A stretch of DNA of 64,000 bases. Origin: Xanthoparmelia taractica (Eukaryota > Ascomycota > Lecanoromycetes > Lecanorales > Parmeliaceae). Of the stretch, positions 51,336 to 63,342 are shown piece by piece. Under the pieces are notes generated by a model. That model worked only from the letters and a program-made list of their open reading frames with translations, searched no databases and was not told where the DNA came from. Position numbers and translations under genes: made by a program. Position 1 is the first letter of the stretch, and each line of letters begins with the position of its first letter. Where the stretch lies: positions 62,001-126,000 of the forward strand of contig JANQBS010000073.1 of assembly GCA_033085395.1 (NCBI GenBank), read 5' to 3'.

Positions 51336-53396
51336 GTTGGCTCTTCATTCGAATTCTTCTCACTCAGAGCAATCGCATTCTTTTGTCCCACCCACCCACG
51401 CCTGTATATAGCTATCTAGTTAGACACTCCGGGTCTATGCCGCATAGGTGTAGGGAGTTTTCTAGCGCTGGGGCACGTCCAGGGGCCCATCTAGGCCTGC
51501 TAACGACCTAGCTGGGCCTACTGACTGCTGACCTTAGCGTTGGGACGGCCCAATCAACTATCTACAGTACTGCTTGGTCCCGATGTGTATGCCTTCATGA
51601 ATGAGAACACTAACGTCCTATGAATTTTGCCATCGTCACTATTGGAATTTTTTTATTTTTAAGGTTATACCCCATCACAATCCCTCCCCTCCCATCGAGC
51701 GGCCAACATGGTCGAGTGGTAGTTTTCCCGACGGGCTAGTTGCATTTGACGATTCATTCACCATCGAGTGGCCTTACCTTACCTACACTCGTATGTAGGT
51801 AGAATCCTCACCTTTGGCCCCTCGGCTATCATGCTCCGGGTTCGATAGGTTTGCATCCATATGGCTGGATTTACAGCACCTACCTATGCATTGTAGGGTC
51901 TCTTTTCGAAGGGATCCTGGTGCTGGATGGATGCTCCAGGCCCAGTGGGTGATTTTCCTTTTGGGAGGTTCGAGTATGGGTGTGGGCTTGTTTTTTTTCG
52001 TTTGGACTCCTTTGTTGACTTTTTGTCAACAAGGTCGGTGCAATATTGGTTGGATTCTTAACTTTCAGGTCGAGCATGCACTGAACTTTCTGTCTCAAGG
52101 CAGCACACGGCTATGATGGTCTCTACTTGTAGACTTTTGGGCTTGTGCCCTGGTTATGGGGGTTCGAGAGGAAGTGCATGTACGTTCTTATTTGTGGCCA
52201 ACTTAAGGTAGTATGAAACCACTTAGCTATACCGAGATTAGATATGCAAATTTATCCGCGAGTGATAGTATGGATTTCTTGGGTCTGCTATGTAAATTCC
52301 TAATTGAATATACCATGCACGGGATGATTGCTTCCATCTTGTCTTCGCGCTCCGAACATGACGTGCCGAAAATGCCCCTCGCACTCAGTGACCCACGGAT
52401 TTCCAGCTGGCGTTGCCGAGGAGGACGGCCAGGGAATGATAGGACACCCAGATGGTTAGGTAAATGAGATACCAACCCTACGCTCTGTTGCTATTGCGCC
52501 GCTCGAGCACGGGCAAAAGCTCCCGCAAAGCCAGCTCGTCCTTTCCGTCTTCCTGCTCCTTCCCAACTGCATATCACAAGTACCATCATAGCTAGTAAAC
52601 AAAGCCAAACGAGTTGCCGAATAATAGAGAATAGCACATCGAGCGATACTTCAAGTAGCAATGAGCGTGGCGAAACGGCGCGAGTTCTTCATTGAGGATG
52701 GCTTGAACACGAGTGCCTCTGATTGCCTACATGATCAGGAGCCTGTAGAGTGAATCACCGTAGCAGCGTGAGACTGATTTCGTTTGTCTTGCAGCACTGA
52801 GACCATCATTTTCGATAGTCATAAAACCTTGGGACTTGAACACCGTTCCTGGGAGCCTCTCTGCGCAGCAATTAACCCTCGCTATCGAAATTCGTTCTCG
52901 TGAGTGTGGCGTGGCCGAGTATCGCACTCTCTGTGAGCCATAGGCGCTAATGGACAACCCGCGTGACCAGCGAGAGCCATTGCACTTGCCAGACTTGTAA
53001 AAGCCTCAGGGGTATTCGCGGAAAGGTGCAATAGTTTGAGGTTTCGTGACGCTGGCGCGAGGCAGACATATGGTAATTGAGCATAGAAGCTCACGGGCTC
53101 TGTGGCCATTCGTCCATTGATTGATGTAGGTACACCAGCGCAGAGAGGGTCAATATCAGCGGGACCGCTTTTGTGTTCACGCTCATACTCCTTTCGGGTA
53201 GTTCTACCTCGGCGCCAAGGATTAGTGTATCATCACGTGATCTCGCCCGGCAATTTCTTCCCCGTCTTCGTATGGTGGCGTTCCTCTATATATTTATCAC
53301 AGAAGACCACACAATTTTAGATTGACATCTTGTTGGTTGCATCTTGGTGTCTTCTCAACCTAGTCTAAGTATCCTTGCAAAAGTGAAGTACAATAT
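51336..53396. other. Gene-poor repeat-like interval of 2 kb
   Basis: No gene is supported. At 51695-51860 an A-box-like TGGTCGAGTGGT (about 51710) and a B-box-like GGGTTCGATAGG (51837-51848) resemble pol III promoter elements of a tRNA-derived SINE; a cloverleaf cannot be closed. A perfect 8-bp palindromic stem (TTGTTGAC/GTCAACAA) with a TTTTT loop lies at 52012-52032. TATATTTAT near 53290 may mark the methyltransferase promoter. Confidence 0.4.
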
Positions 53397-54360
53397 ATGG
53401 CTCTCAACATTCTCAAGCGCCTAGCTGAATATCTCAAACCATTAATATTCCTCGCCATTGGTCTTTATAGTACGTAGTCTCACATTGATGTTCGGGCAGA
53501 TGCTCACGTCTTTAATAGGCTTAATTCTTGTCCTGCTAGAGATTGTGACCTTTCGGGCTCGGCCTAAAGATGTTCTCAATCCAAGCAAATTGAGCGAGCG
53601 TGTCTTTGGGAAATTGTGGCTTAGAATAGGTATGTCTATCTATACGACTACCCCCCAACTATCTAGCGTGAGCACCCTGACCATCTCCAGACTCGATGAT
53701 TGCGGCAGGAGAGCTCGAGACAGATGTCCCCAAACTCGTCGCAAAGGCTTATGGCACCGTTCTCGAAATAGGTCCTGGTAGCGGCACTCAGCTGCCGCGT
53801 TATGACACTTCCAAGATTGACCGGATCTATGGTGTTGAGCCGAATGCTGACTTGCACGATGCTTTGCGGAGCAATGTTAAGAAACATGGCTTGAGCGATG
53901 TTTATACTATCGTTCCATGCGGGGTTGAGGACTTGGGCAAGCTGAGAGAATATGGTATTGAACCGGCCACTGTAGATACAGTCATGAGTGTGCAAGTGCT
54001 GTGCTCTGTACCCCAGCCGGAGGCATTGGCGAAGGACCTGTACCGCTTGCTTAAGCCGGGAGGGCAGATGATTGTCTATGAGCATGTCAAGAGTGAAGAC
54101 TACGTGTCTCATTCAGTCCAACGTCTTTATTCTCCCATCCACTTGTATGGAGCGAGGGCTGACATCGCACAGTCGTCTACAATTTGGTCTGGCCATTTTT
54201 CCTGGGCAACTGTCACCTGGATCGCCCAGTCGGGAAGTATCTGCTTGAGGCTGGTAGCTGGTCTACGATCGAGTTGGATATGCCGAAAGAGGAGGATGCT
54301 TGTATGGTTCTTCCGCGCGTGTCTGGGAGGCTTGTCAAGTGGGGTGCTGGTGAAGATTGA
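53397..54360 (+). CDS. Membrane-anchored METTL7-like SAM methyltransferase
   Basis: Class I methyltransferase of the METTL7 type (thiol/lipid-associated methyltransferases of the ER). Four exons: 53397-53469, 53519-53629, 53691-54122 and 54173-54360; introns are 49, 61 and 50 nt. The product is 267 residues. An N-terminal hydrophobic segment (PLIFLAIGLYS then LILVLLEIVTF, about 16-37) should anchor it to a membrane. Motif I is VLEIGPGSGTQLPRY (85 on), motif II acidic turn YGVEPNADL, and PQPEALAKDLYRLLKPGGQM is the post-III region. Splice 3 (donor GTCTTT, unusual) restores HSVQLVYNLVWPFFLGNCHL, a strong family hallmark, and the protein ends with STIELD and a Cys/Val-rich strand. Substrate unknown. 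Confidence 0.87.
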
Positions 54361-55853
54361 AGCAATTTTGGACGCTTCGTGTGCATTCTGATTGTACATA
54401 TTTGTGAAACTGTACAACGCAACGCCATTATGAATTTGCAGCGTCTCTCCTCTTCAAGCTCTTCGTATAAACGAACACCTCAGCCGTATCTTTCTGTTAT
54501 GTTCACACTTGCATCAAACACCGCCTTTTCCCAAACGCAAAATGTAGAGACCTTGCCCATCGTTTCTCCAACCCAGAAATCCCCAATATCCTCAAACCTC
54601 CGCACACTTTTACCCTTCCAGCACTTCCAGGTCGAACTCTACACTCCCACTAAAGTCTCAGCCCGATCCACGCGTGGGGAAATTTCCGCTCTCATTGCCC
54701 TACAGGGCCTGCAGGGATCAGCGCACCCGCCGCTTTTGTTACAAACAGTTGCAACGACTCCCAATTACGTATGCAAACATGGATAGTATTGTCAGTTGCA
54801 ATGCCAATGGCTGTGATTGAAAAGCTAGTTGTAGAAGGAGGCTCGGGTGGACCGTGGCGTGTGGGTGTTGGATATGAAAAGCATATAAAGTCCTTTTCAT
54901 GTCGTGCTCCCCTCTGACCATGATCCCTCCCCTCATTTTGGGTTGGGACATCGTGCTGCATACTGCATGTGGGTTTGAGCCTTGTATTCAATGTGAAGCG
55001 ATATGATAGATCTCAAGGCTTGTTAAACCCAAAGAAAATCTTTTGCCTCGACTCTGAACCTGCGGCATGGACAACAAAAGAAACCTCCGGTCTCTTTCAA
55101 GTTTCTGCCGCCTCCCACAGCCATCTCCTCTTACCCGAAACCCGCTACCCTCAAGAAGCCTACCGACGGCATGGTAGCTCATATCATAGGACACAGACTG
55201 CCGATCTGACCTGTACCGCAATAGGTGGGGTAGAAGGATAGGAGCAGATCAGTCTTTATTCCTCCTCACTTGTCTGGCAAGATAGACCCTCTGTATTCGG
55301 CTATCTTGGACTCATAATTAACCCCTCCTGGGATCGAATGATTCTTCTTCTTCTTGCTAGCACAACGTTGCATTGGACAGTTTACTTGGAGGAAGACGCT
55401 CGTTGTGTATATTACCTCCAAGCAAACATTTTAGGATCGCGGGAAAGATGAAAAGTAGAACAGCGTGGAAGGTTCGATGGAGTCACGCTTTGAGGTAGAG
55501 ATAGATTACTACACCTGCTTTGAGCTTGTAACATTAGCTTTTTGAGCAGAGAACAGAGGTTTGTCACAGAGAGAAAAGCTTCTGTAGTCACTGATTAGAT
55601 TCTTGCCCTCGCAGACGTATGGGAGCTGCTTTTGCTTTCTACTGTTATACTGGGAAAGGCTCGTAGTACGCGGAGTATGGAGGAGCCTAGCAGGAATTGA
55701 TGAAATATGGGCTTGGCTTTGCGCACAGATAAGGTCTATCCTCTCAAGAATCTAGCGCCAACATCTGCTGTTTTGGCTTACAAAACAAATCGTAGTCACA
55801 GTCGCCTTCTTTCCCCTTCTCATTTGGGTCGTCACAACGACAGCCATGTACGA
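54361..55853. other. Intergenic region
   Basis: 3' region of the methyltransferase gene. Nothing else is supported. Short open frames around 54379-54990 on both strands are without known domains. Confidence 0.5.
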
Positions 55854-56474
55854 TCAACTGTCCCAGTACGAGTAGAATCCCCCATCATAAAACCCCTGGC
55901 TGCCTGTCCATCCCATGCCGCGCCACTGTTCACCAACCCTGAAAACCCAGTGTCGAGTCCATCCCTGGATCAATGGTTTTTTGGCGGAAACGGCCGAGAG
56001 GTCGACGTACAAGGAGAATCGATCGAGCTTGAGGGTCCTCCAATCACTGCGGTCAGGTCTGTTGGGGGCCGAAACAGACCAATCTCTTATGATCATGTCA
56101 CGCAATGCGGTAAGGTCCCGTTCTGTCTGCACCATAAGAGCCGTTGGCCCATCACTCCCAGGAAAGGTCGGGTGTGGGTAAGTAGGAGCGAGGCTGACAG
56201 TGAGGCTTGTGATATGTTGAGGGATCATGCCGCCTTTGTAGAGAGCGAGAAGCTGCTGCAGTTCATCATGGCCACTAACAACCAAATGGTCTGGTGTAAA
56301 CAGGCCCTGGCAGCTTTGACCGATTCTTGTCCACACTGGACAGGTTACCAGGAAATTCATCGCACTGCTGCGCTGTAGAGTGATCGGGACGGTCGAGTAT
56401 TCACGGATGATCTTTTCAAAAAGTTCAGTCGGCAGCTGGTTAACGTGTGCGCGTGCCTTGCAGGATTGTGACAT
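55854..56474 (-). CDS. Small F-box-like protein
   Basis: Single exon, 206 residues from the ATG at 56474. Residues 10-50 fit an F-box: AHVNQLPTELFEKIIREYST, then a stretch of hydrophobic residues with a VCPVW-like turn (LVTCPVWTRIGQSC). F-boxes bind Skp1 and recruit substrates to SCF ubiquitin ligases. The remainder contains a hydrophobic strand pattern (HITSLTVSLAPT) and a Trp-rich C-terminus (WTRHWVFRVGEQWRGMGW). It is shorter than most fungal F-box proteins (often 400+), so it may be a short lineage-specific member or a truncated copy. No leucine-rich or WD repeats are seen. Confidence 0.6.
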   Translation of the reverse strand: MSQSCKARAHVNQLPTELFEKIIREYSTVPITLQRSSAMNFLVTCPVWTRIGQSCQGLFTPDHLVVSGHDELQQLLALYKGGMIPQHITSLTVSLAPTYPHPTFPGSDGPTALMVQTERDLTALRDMIIRDWSVSAPNRPDRSDWRTLKLDRFSLYVDLSAVSAKKPLIQGWTRHWVFRVGEQWRGMGWTGSQGFYDGGFYSYWDS

Positions 56475-58485
56475 TGTGGAAATGAGCTAGCAGCGATGGT
56501 AGATCTGGTAGAATTATCAGAAAATTTGTGGGTATTTGGCCTGCTAGCCGTGCTGTACCGGCTTGGGTCAGGAGATTAGCAACTTGGACGGAGGTTTGTA
56601 GGATGCTTGTTTGTTGCGTTTCATCAGAGGAGCGGTTACCAAGAGTTTTAAATAGGTGAGATGTATCCCAAAGCTGAAGAGTTACACGAGCGAAGCAGAC
56701 ATAGCCAGGCAATCGTGGAGTAACGCGAACGGTCAAAAGTGCTGCGTTATCCGTGAATTAAGGTACAAAGCTGGTGGTGTCGACGACAAATCAAGACCGT
56801 ACAGTGAACAAGTTCCAAATAATCAGGAGCAAATGAGAGCCAGAAGATTAATAGTAGACATAGACTATGCATAAAAAGTCGGATTGAAGTACGGCTTGAT
56901 AACCCAATCTTGACGAGATCATGAGCTCCCGGGAAAAGCTCTTCCTCTCGGTACCTCCGGCCAGATACTCCCTCGGCCATAGCGTGTGATGTCTCTGCCA
57001 TTATCCTCTTGGTAATCTGTGGTCTGCTTCTTCCTGTCCGAAACTTGTAATTGGTTGCCGTATCACGGGCCTGACGGGTCACGAGAGCTATAAAAATGAG
57101 GCGCTAGTCCAGTCCAATAGGATATAGCGATGGCAGTGATCAAGTGATCAAGCTCCATCTTGCAGCAGTCGCTCAGTGAGGTTACTGTAAGTCTGACGCG
57201 CGCTTCGGTGGGGCAGGCTTGGCTGAGGCATTAGTGGATTGACTCCATCACTTGGCTCGAGAAGTTACTCCCGGTATCAAGGCAGATAAATCGATTGTAG
57301 AGGCGGAACTATAACTCATCGGCGTGGGGGAAGGATCATATTCACGGAGAAAAATTTAGTCTGCAAAATTGTTGACTCTTCCATTAAGGCTTTTCCCGGA
57401 TAGCGCTATCATTACATCTCATATCATGTTCGAACCTTCGATTGGACTTCTAAATAGTCATCAACAAAGTAATAATGAAGGGAAGATAGTGGTCTGTCCA
57501 CAGAGGATCTGCGCTTGAGCTTTTCTGGCGGCAGCTTACATCCGATATGTACGAGTACCGCAACGCCAGGCTACTACGGCACATAGATCATCCATAGTAA
57601 CTTAATAGCCATAACAGATTAGATGGAAGACACTGCACATAGACAGGATTTTGTTCAATTAACCGTACGAGTATAACCCTTTTCGCTTCCCGAACATGAG
57701 GTCTGAGAATGATGTCCACAGGCATGAAAAGTCGTTGCACGTGGCATCAGCGACGAGTTCATGGGGTGGAGTTTGCCCATTATGTCTGGTGAGTGCGTTT
57801 GCTTCAAGTCTTGACAGCGACCTATTCTACGGTCACTTATCACCAGAATGGCAAACTGGAGAGTCGAAACTTGCTGCTGACATCAACCCCAATCATGAGA
57901 TCCAGCCCATGAGCAAGCGACCTGAGAGCGTTGTCTTTCGCGATAACAACATGCCGGCCATGTCTGCAAGTGTCAAGGTGCGAGGGAGGAAGAGAGTATG
58001 GATGTTTGGTGGTCCGCTGCCGAGCCTGCTCATTTGTTTTCTGATATTGACGGGCGATACTTCGGTTATGAAAGCCATCAGTGTGGTCATGATTCTGAAA
58101 GAGATAAATGATGGTTTGGGGGCGCTGCCAGAAGATTTCGCCTAGATGGTCGTCAATTTAGCTACGAGAGAAGCACGTTTGATGTATGAAATACTTTAGT
58201 TATGTTTCTATAATAGAATGAGCCGAGTCTGTTTGATCGACGTCCATTGAATATTGCGCACACGGAAGGAAAGAAAGCATATGTCTGTGCACGAACTTTC
58301 CTATAATCTCTTAGCACTTGAGCGCGTCTTATATCCAGCTCAAATAGCATGGTCATGTTATGTAGTCTGGCAGCGCTGTTATGAGCCAGCCGCCCTTGGC
58401 GTCGCAAAGGTTGTTTCAAAAGGCTACCATGGAAGATCGGGCATTGTTCAGACTCAATATTGGATTATTGCTTTCGACACGTTAC
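56475..58485. other. Gene-poor interval of 2 kb
   Basis: Contains the F-box promoter (56475-56750). At 57696-57785 a short ATG-initiated piece (MRSENDVHRHEKSLH...CPLC) looks like a C2H2 zinc-finger remnant, but no complete gene is found. The rest holds no supported gene. Confidence 0.45.
57696..57790 (+). pseudogene. Possible C2H2 zinc-finger remnant
   Basis: The frame begins MRSENDVHRHEKSLH and reaches a CPLC pair about 25 residues later. The DVHRHEKSLH word resembles the second half of a C2H2 finger of fungal transcription factors (R..D..RHE.SLH), and the CPLC would be the next finger start. A GTGAGT donor-like word follows the CPLC at about 57789. No preceding Cys pair is present. It is weak evidence for a decayed gene or an exon of an unmodelled one. 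Confidence 0.25.
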
Positions 58486-59538
58486 TTATGAGCGAATGAC
58501 CCTGCCGCGCTCATCTACGCCTCCAAACATGTCATACCCGCTTCCGCCCCTGATTCCTAGTGTGAGATGTGCCTTATGAGGCTCATGGACATCCCCCCAC
58601 AAAACATCCCATCCCGACTTCCTCGCCGCATTCGCCATCATCACCGGACATTGCGCGGAGATCTTCGCCCAGAGCCGGCGCATGTAGCGGGATGTGATCG
58701 TGTGAGGTGCGCTGTAATGTTGTCTCGAAGGACCTTTGACCTTCTCTCCAACCAGATGTGTCTGTCCCTCGTCATTTGGGCCACCAGCCCATTTCCTACG
58801 AGCAACAGGACCCTCCCATGACAATTGCCCACACGCCCGCATACGTAATGTTTCCCATTCATTTTCTGGCAAAGGCGGCATAATCCTATCGAGCGTGTCG
58901 GCGTACCATCTCCTTTTGAAGTTTCGGACTCTTTTGATCGGCATAGGTCGTCCCCAGCTATTCTCTTCAGGTATATCCGGCTTAAGACGCGGAGTGTTGG
59001 ATCGTGAAAAATGGGAAAGTCTTCGCTTAGCCTGAGATTTCACCAAAGCCATGAGCTGCTCAGAAGGATGCGGTACCGCTTGATTGCCTGGCTCTAAAAG
59101 CTTTTCGACAGCATATTGGTCGACTGGGACATCGGGAATCTTCAAGTCTGATAGAAGTTGATGACGACGCTTCCCAACGCGCCCATATGTCATTGCCAGA
59201 ATCCTACCCAAATGTCGCAAGTGCCCATCGTTGGCTCGACGTAGGAAAACGAGGCCTCTACGGGCTGTCCGCAGTAGGTAGGGGATTCGTCGCTGGACGA
59301 GGGGGGTGGACTTTTGGCGCCGGCTGGTGAAAGGGAGAGTGCTACGAGGGTGGTAATCGCGGAATCTGGAAACGATGTGGCCGTGCATGTACTGACGTGC
59401 TGCCGGATCGGGCAAGTAGGTGCATTGGCGAAGGAGGGCGCGGAAGAGATGGAGTACAGCAAGTGAATTGGCGTCATCAATGGCGGCATATCTAGCATGT
59501 GCGTTCGTCTCTTTCTTTCCTAGTCTCCATAGTCGCAT
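58486..59538 (-). CDS. LYR-motif protein, Cup1-like (mitochondrial)
   Basis: Single exon, 350 residues from the ATG at 59538; a start inside a hidden upstream exon is possible because the first 20 residues are poor. Residues 27-70 fit the LYR-motif helical bundle: LHLFRALLRQCTYLPDPAA then a helix with HIVSRFRDYHPR. LYR proteins work with the acyl carrier protein in mitochondria in Fe-S and complex assembly; the Cup1-like fungal members carry a long extra C-terminal part. Here that part is Arg/Pro/Trp-rich and basic (KRRWYADTLDRIMPPLPENEWETLR), ending with a Gly-rich GGSGYDMFGG segment. The N-terminal basic character is compatible with mitochondrial import. The assignment is to a superfamily only. 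Confidence 0.6.
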   Translation of the reverse strand: MRLWRLGKKETNAHARYAAIDDANSLAVLHLFRALLRQCTYLPDPAARQYMHGHIVSRFRDYHPRSTLPFTSRRQKSTPLVQRRIPYLLRTARRGLVFLRRANDGHLRHLGRILAMTYGRVGKRRHQLLSDLKIPDVPVDQYAVEKLLEPGNQAVPHPSEQLMALVKSQAKRRLSHFSRSNTPRLKPDIPEENSWGRPMPIKRVRNFKRRWYADTLDRIMPPLPENEWETLRMRACGQLSWEGPVARRKWAGGPNDEGQTHLVGEKVKGPSRQHYSAPHTITSRYMRRLWAKISAQCPVMMANAARKSGWDVLWGDVHEPHKAHLTLGIRGGSGYDMFGGVDERGRVIRS

Positions 59539-60028
59539 GCTGCTCCCTCACTATGATTCCGACAGGGCTACGCAAGGCATTAGGTACTAGATACACCCTC
59601 AGTACTTTCTTAATTATGCAAGGAAGACATCATATCAAGTGAAACTGAGGCTTTCTCATGACAGCGCCGTAGAGCTTTGACGCTCTGAGAGGAATTCGAG
59701 GGATTTGGGTGAAACACAGAAATATATCCTTGTCAACCTTGTAGCCTCAGGCATTTTTAACCCTAGGGCTGAGCTAGCGGCACCACTCTACGCGAACCCC
59801 TCTCACTGTCGCGACACGTCCTCCCATCACGCTCTGTCGCATTGAATTGCTGCATATTCTACCAGGATTGCCAGGGTTCCGGAATCACTGGTAAGTCCCT
59901 CGATAATGAACTATCTTAGAAGTCTTTATCTGCGGGTATTGTGCTAAAGATCGATGCTGCAGACAAGGCGCGATTCGCGTGCAGCCGCCTCCATCCTTGT
60001 CAGCTGCAATCGCGAATTGTACCACATC
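59539..60028 (+). promoter_or_regulatory. Divergent promoter of the LYR-motif and APSES genes
   Basis: 490 bp between divergent starts. No coding signal is seen. CT-rich DNA at about 59800-59830 and 59990-60010 could hold initiator elements of the APSES gene. No perfect MCB (ACGCGT) site is present here, so autoregulation of the APSES gene through that element is not suggested. Confidence 0.4.
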
Positions 60029-62856
60029 ATGGCGTCCGTTGTCCACGCCGCCTCGCCCTCTTACCCTCCTCCGCCGACCTACCCGCAGAACAGTACCGAT
60101 GGGATGGTGAATGGCATTAATCACTCTCATTCTGCCTTCAACTCTTTCGACGGCGCTCAATCCGTAGCGTCTACTCCGACCCCCACGCCGCCCGCTTCAC
60201 GGCACCAACAGATCATGCCCCATGGCATACCAAACTACGGCCAAGCCAACGGAACATACAGTCAACAGACTACACCGAGGCATCGAAATGATCCGAAGCC
60301 TATGATCCAGCAGCAGCATTATCCCCCAGGCCAAAAGCCACAAATCTATACCGTAGGATTGCCCCATATGACACTCTCTTTTCCCTGTTCATGAGCTCAT
60401 AATCTTTGGTTACAAACTAGGCTGTCTACTCGAGCGTCTCGGTGTACGAAATGGAGGTTAACCAAGTAGCGGTCATGCGGCGACGAAAGGACTCCTGGTT
60501 GAACGCAACCCAAATCCTCAAAGTGGCAGGAATTGAGAAAGGAAAACGAACAAAAGTCTTGGAAAAGGAGATTCTCTCCGGAGAGCATGAAAAGGTCCAG
60601 GGAGGATACGGTAGATATCAAGGGACCTGGATAAGCTACCGGAGAGGCGTGGAATTTGCGCGTCAGTATGGCGTGGAGGCATTGCTCCGTCCACTTTTTG
60701 AGTATGACATGGGCCAAGATGGAATGACAACAGCTGGCCAGGGGAATCTTGACACGCCGACAAAGGAACAGGCAATGGCAGCTCAGCGGAAACGAAATAT
60801 GATCAACGGTGGACCGGACAATCGGGTCTCCGCGCAGTCACCAAATAGCACTTTCTTCAAGAACATTTCCAAATCAGCAGCAAATGCCGTCAATGCAATT
60901 AGCAAGGCCAGGATTGGATCACCCTCAAGTCTGAACCGACCTGCCAAACCTATTCGGCGTCCATCGCAGCAGATGGGAAATAGTCAAGATTCTGGATATA
61001 ACGGTAGCAGCCAGCAAAGCATGCAAAGTCTGCATTCAGAGAACAGTTTTGGAAGTAGTCAGCTCGACCCTGCACTAAGAGCGCAAAATGCACCATACTA
61101 CTCAAACGCACATGATTTGCCGAATGGCGACCTGAATGAGCCACCTCGAAAACGGATCCGACCCTCCAACAGCCAGGATCCTTTTGCTATTGACGGAAAT
61201 CTCGACTACGATACCTCGATGAGAGATCTAACACCTACAGATGCCAACGATGCTTTCGCGTATGGCCAAGGCTACCCTCAACCTAATATGGATCATAGAC
61301 TCAACGGGCTGCAGCCCTTGCCTCAGCCAACAAGCAAATCCGCAATCGAAAAGCAACAGATTCTGACAAACCTATTCCTCGATCCAAACCAAACAGATTT
61401 CTCGAACCATCCTGCACTACTTCGCCTATCAGGCGAAGACCTCGACATTCCCATCGATGCCACTGCACATACAGCCTTGCACTGGGCTGCCACCTTGGCC
61501 CGCACTTCACTCCTCCGGGCACTAATTGAAAAAGGTGCAAGTATTTATCGTTTGAACACAGGAGGCGAGACTGCCTTGATACGTGCCGTCCTCACTACGA
61601 ACAACCTCGACCAAGGTACTTTCACAGACCTTCTTGAACTGCTTGGCCCTACCATCGAGATTCGAGATGGTCACGGCCGAACTGTTTTGCACCACATGGC
61701 TGTGGCTTCGGCTATCAAAGGAAAAAGCGCCGCTTGCCGGTACTATCTCGAATCCTTGTTGGAATTCGTCGTCAGGCAAGGCGATGCTTCAAGTAGCCAA
61801 CAGAATTCCTTCCAGAACCCTGATCTCATTATGCCTGCTCCTAAAACGATCAGCCTTGTGAGATTCATGTCGGACATCGTCAATGCATTGGATATGTCTG
61901 GGGATACCGCATTGAATCTTGCAGCCCGAATTGGTAATAAGAACATTATACATCAGCTGCTTGAAGTTGGAGCCGATCCTACAATAGCGAACCGTGGCGG
62001 TCTAAAACCTACCGACTTTGGCGTCGGAGGAGATCCAGAGTTGCTAGACGCGCAACGAAACAGCCAAGCGACGAGAGGAGGGCATCACGCAGTCAGCAAA
62101 GTCGCCGAGAGTAGTCAAGAGCTGGTAGCATGTGAGTCTCCTCCTATCTCCTTTGCATCGAATATGCTGACGTCCGTGATAGCGATAACCGCCCTGTTGT
62201 CCGATACCGAATCCTCCTTCCGATCCGAGATTCAGGCGAAACAATCTCTTATTGATCAGACCCACACCAAACTACGCGAAACCACGTCCTTGTTGAACGA
62301 CGAGCGCCGTCGTCTTGCGGAGCTTCAGCGCAAATCGGACGACAGGAAAGCCCTTCGCCAACGAATTGCCAACCTACGCCGTGCCAATGACCAACAGCGT
62401 GCTTACCTCTCATCAAATGCTACTGGAAGACCCGCCAGTTCCCCTATAGAGATTAGATCCGACATCAAAGTTGGGGAAGCGGATGCGGGCCTTGATATCG
62501 ACACTACCATACTCCCACTCTCGCATGACCACAGTCAACCCCTGCAAATCCTTCCGCAGCAGCGTGAATACCTTGCCACATTACCGCCAACGGCTATTCT
62601 CAAAGCGAGGACAACGGCTTATCAAAAGAACAATGCTCGCCTTGAAGCCCAAGCGAAGAGATTGCATGATCAGTCGTCGGAATTGGAAACGCAGCTGAGG
62701 AAGTTGGTTTGCTTGTGTTTGAATGTTGAGGAGGGCCAGCTTGATCAAATGGCTGGTAGCCTCCATGCTGCTGTTCAGAGTGAGGCTGGTGAAGATGTTG
62801 ACTTGGCCAGAGTGAGGGAATTCTTGAGGAGAGTTGAAGGATTGGGAGCGGAGTAG
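60029..62856 (+). CDS. APSES-ankyrin transcription factor, MBF subunit (Mbp1/Swi4/Res type)
   Basis: DNA-binding subunit of the G1/S factor MBF, which activates DNA-replication and cell-cycle genes through MCB elements. Exons: 60029-60352, 60421-62131 and 62183-62856. The product is 902 residues. An N-terminal Pro/Ser/Gln-rich stretch (1-108) leads to the APSES DNA-binding domain from about 110 to 215: YSSVSVYEMEVNQVAVMRRR, WLNATQILKVAG, KRTKVLEKEI, YGRYQGTWI. A long disordered Ser/Asn-rich middle follows. Ankyrin repeats lie at about 455-640, with TALHWAATLARTSLLRALIE, GRTVLHHMA and GDTALNLAARIGNKNIIHQL. A coiled coil near 670-760 fits the C-terminal Swi6-binding region. Intron 2 is 51 nt, a multiple of 3 and without stops, so unspliced mRNA would still be open. 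It is the clearest regulator in the window. Confidence 0.95.
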
Positions 62857-63342
62857 GGACTCAGGTCCCTGGCGCAAGGGAGTTGACGGGCATTTATCGC
62901 ATTCAAGGCGACTGGAGGGGCAGCCACTGTGCGTGTGGATCGCAGCGATTCATCGCTCTTTTACTATCGTGTACATTTTTCAGTAACGTGGGTTACTTTT
63001 CTCATTTCATGCGTGCATAGTTAGCAAGGGTAGCTCAGACCCGATCGTTTGATCGCATGGCGAATTATCGTTTCTGAATACAGAGCCATTTTAAGAAATC
63101 CCATCCGCGTTTGATGACAATACCTCGCTGCCTCAGCGACTATGCCGAAGACATCAGGCATAGCTGTCCCCGAATTTTATGCCTACAGGAAGGAATACAG
63201 GCCATTTCAGGTCTTAGGGAAGTCTAGTGGCCACTGCTGCTTTTAATCTCCGCGTCCATATCATCCATACGTTTATCATACATAGCACGTACGTAAGCAT
63301 GCATCATATCGATCCCACATCAATTGCCTGCGCCGAAACCCT
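62857..63342. other. Convergent intergenic region
   Basis: 3' regions of the APSES gene and the minus-strand GLTP gene. No gene seen. Confidence 0.6.

Noticed and set aside
62132..62182. Treating 60442-62856 as one exon because it is open
   Set aside because: Family alignment by eye requires removal of the 51-nt intron to restore the coiled-coil start.
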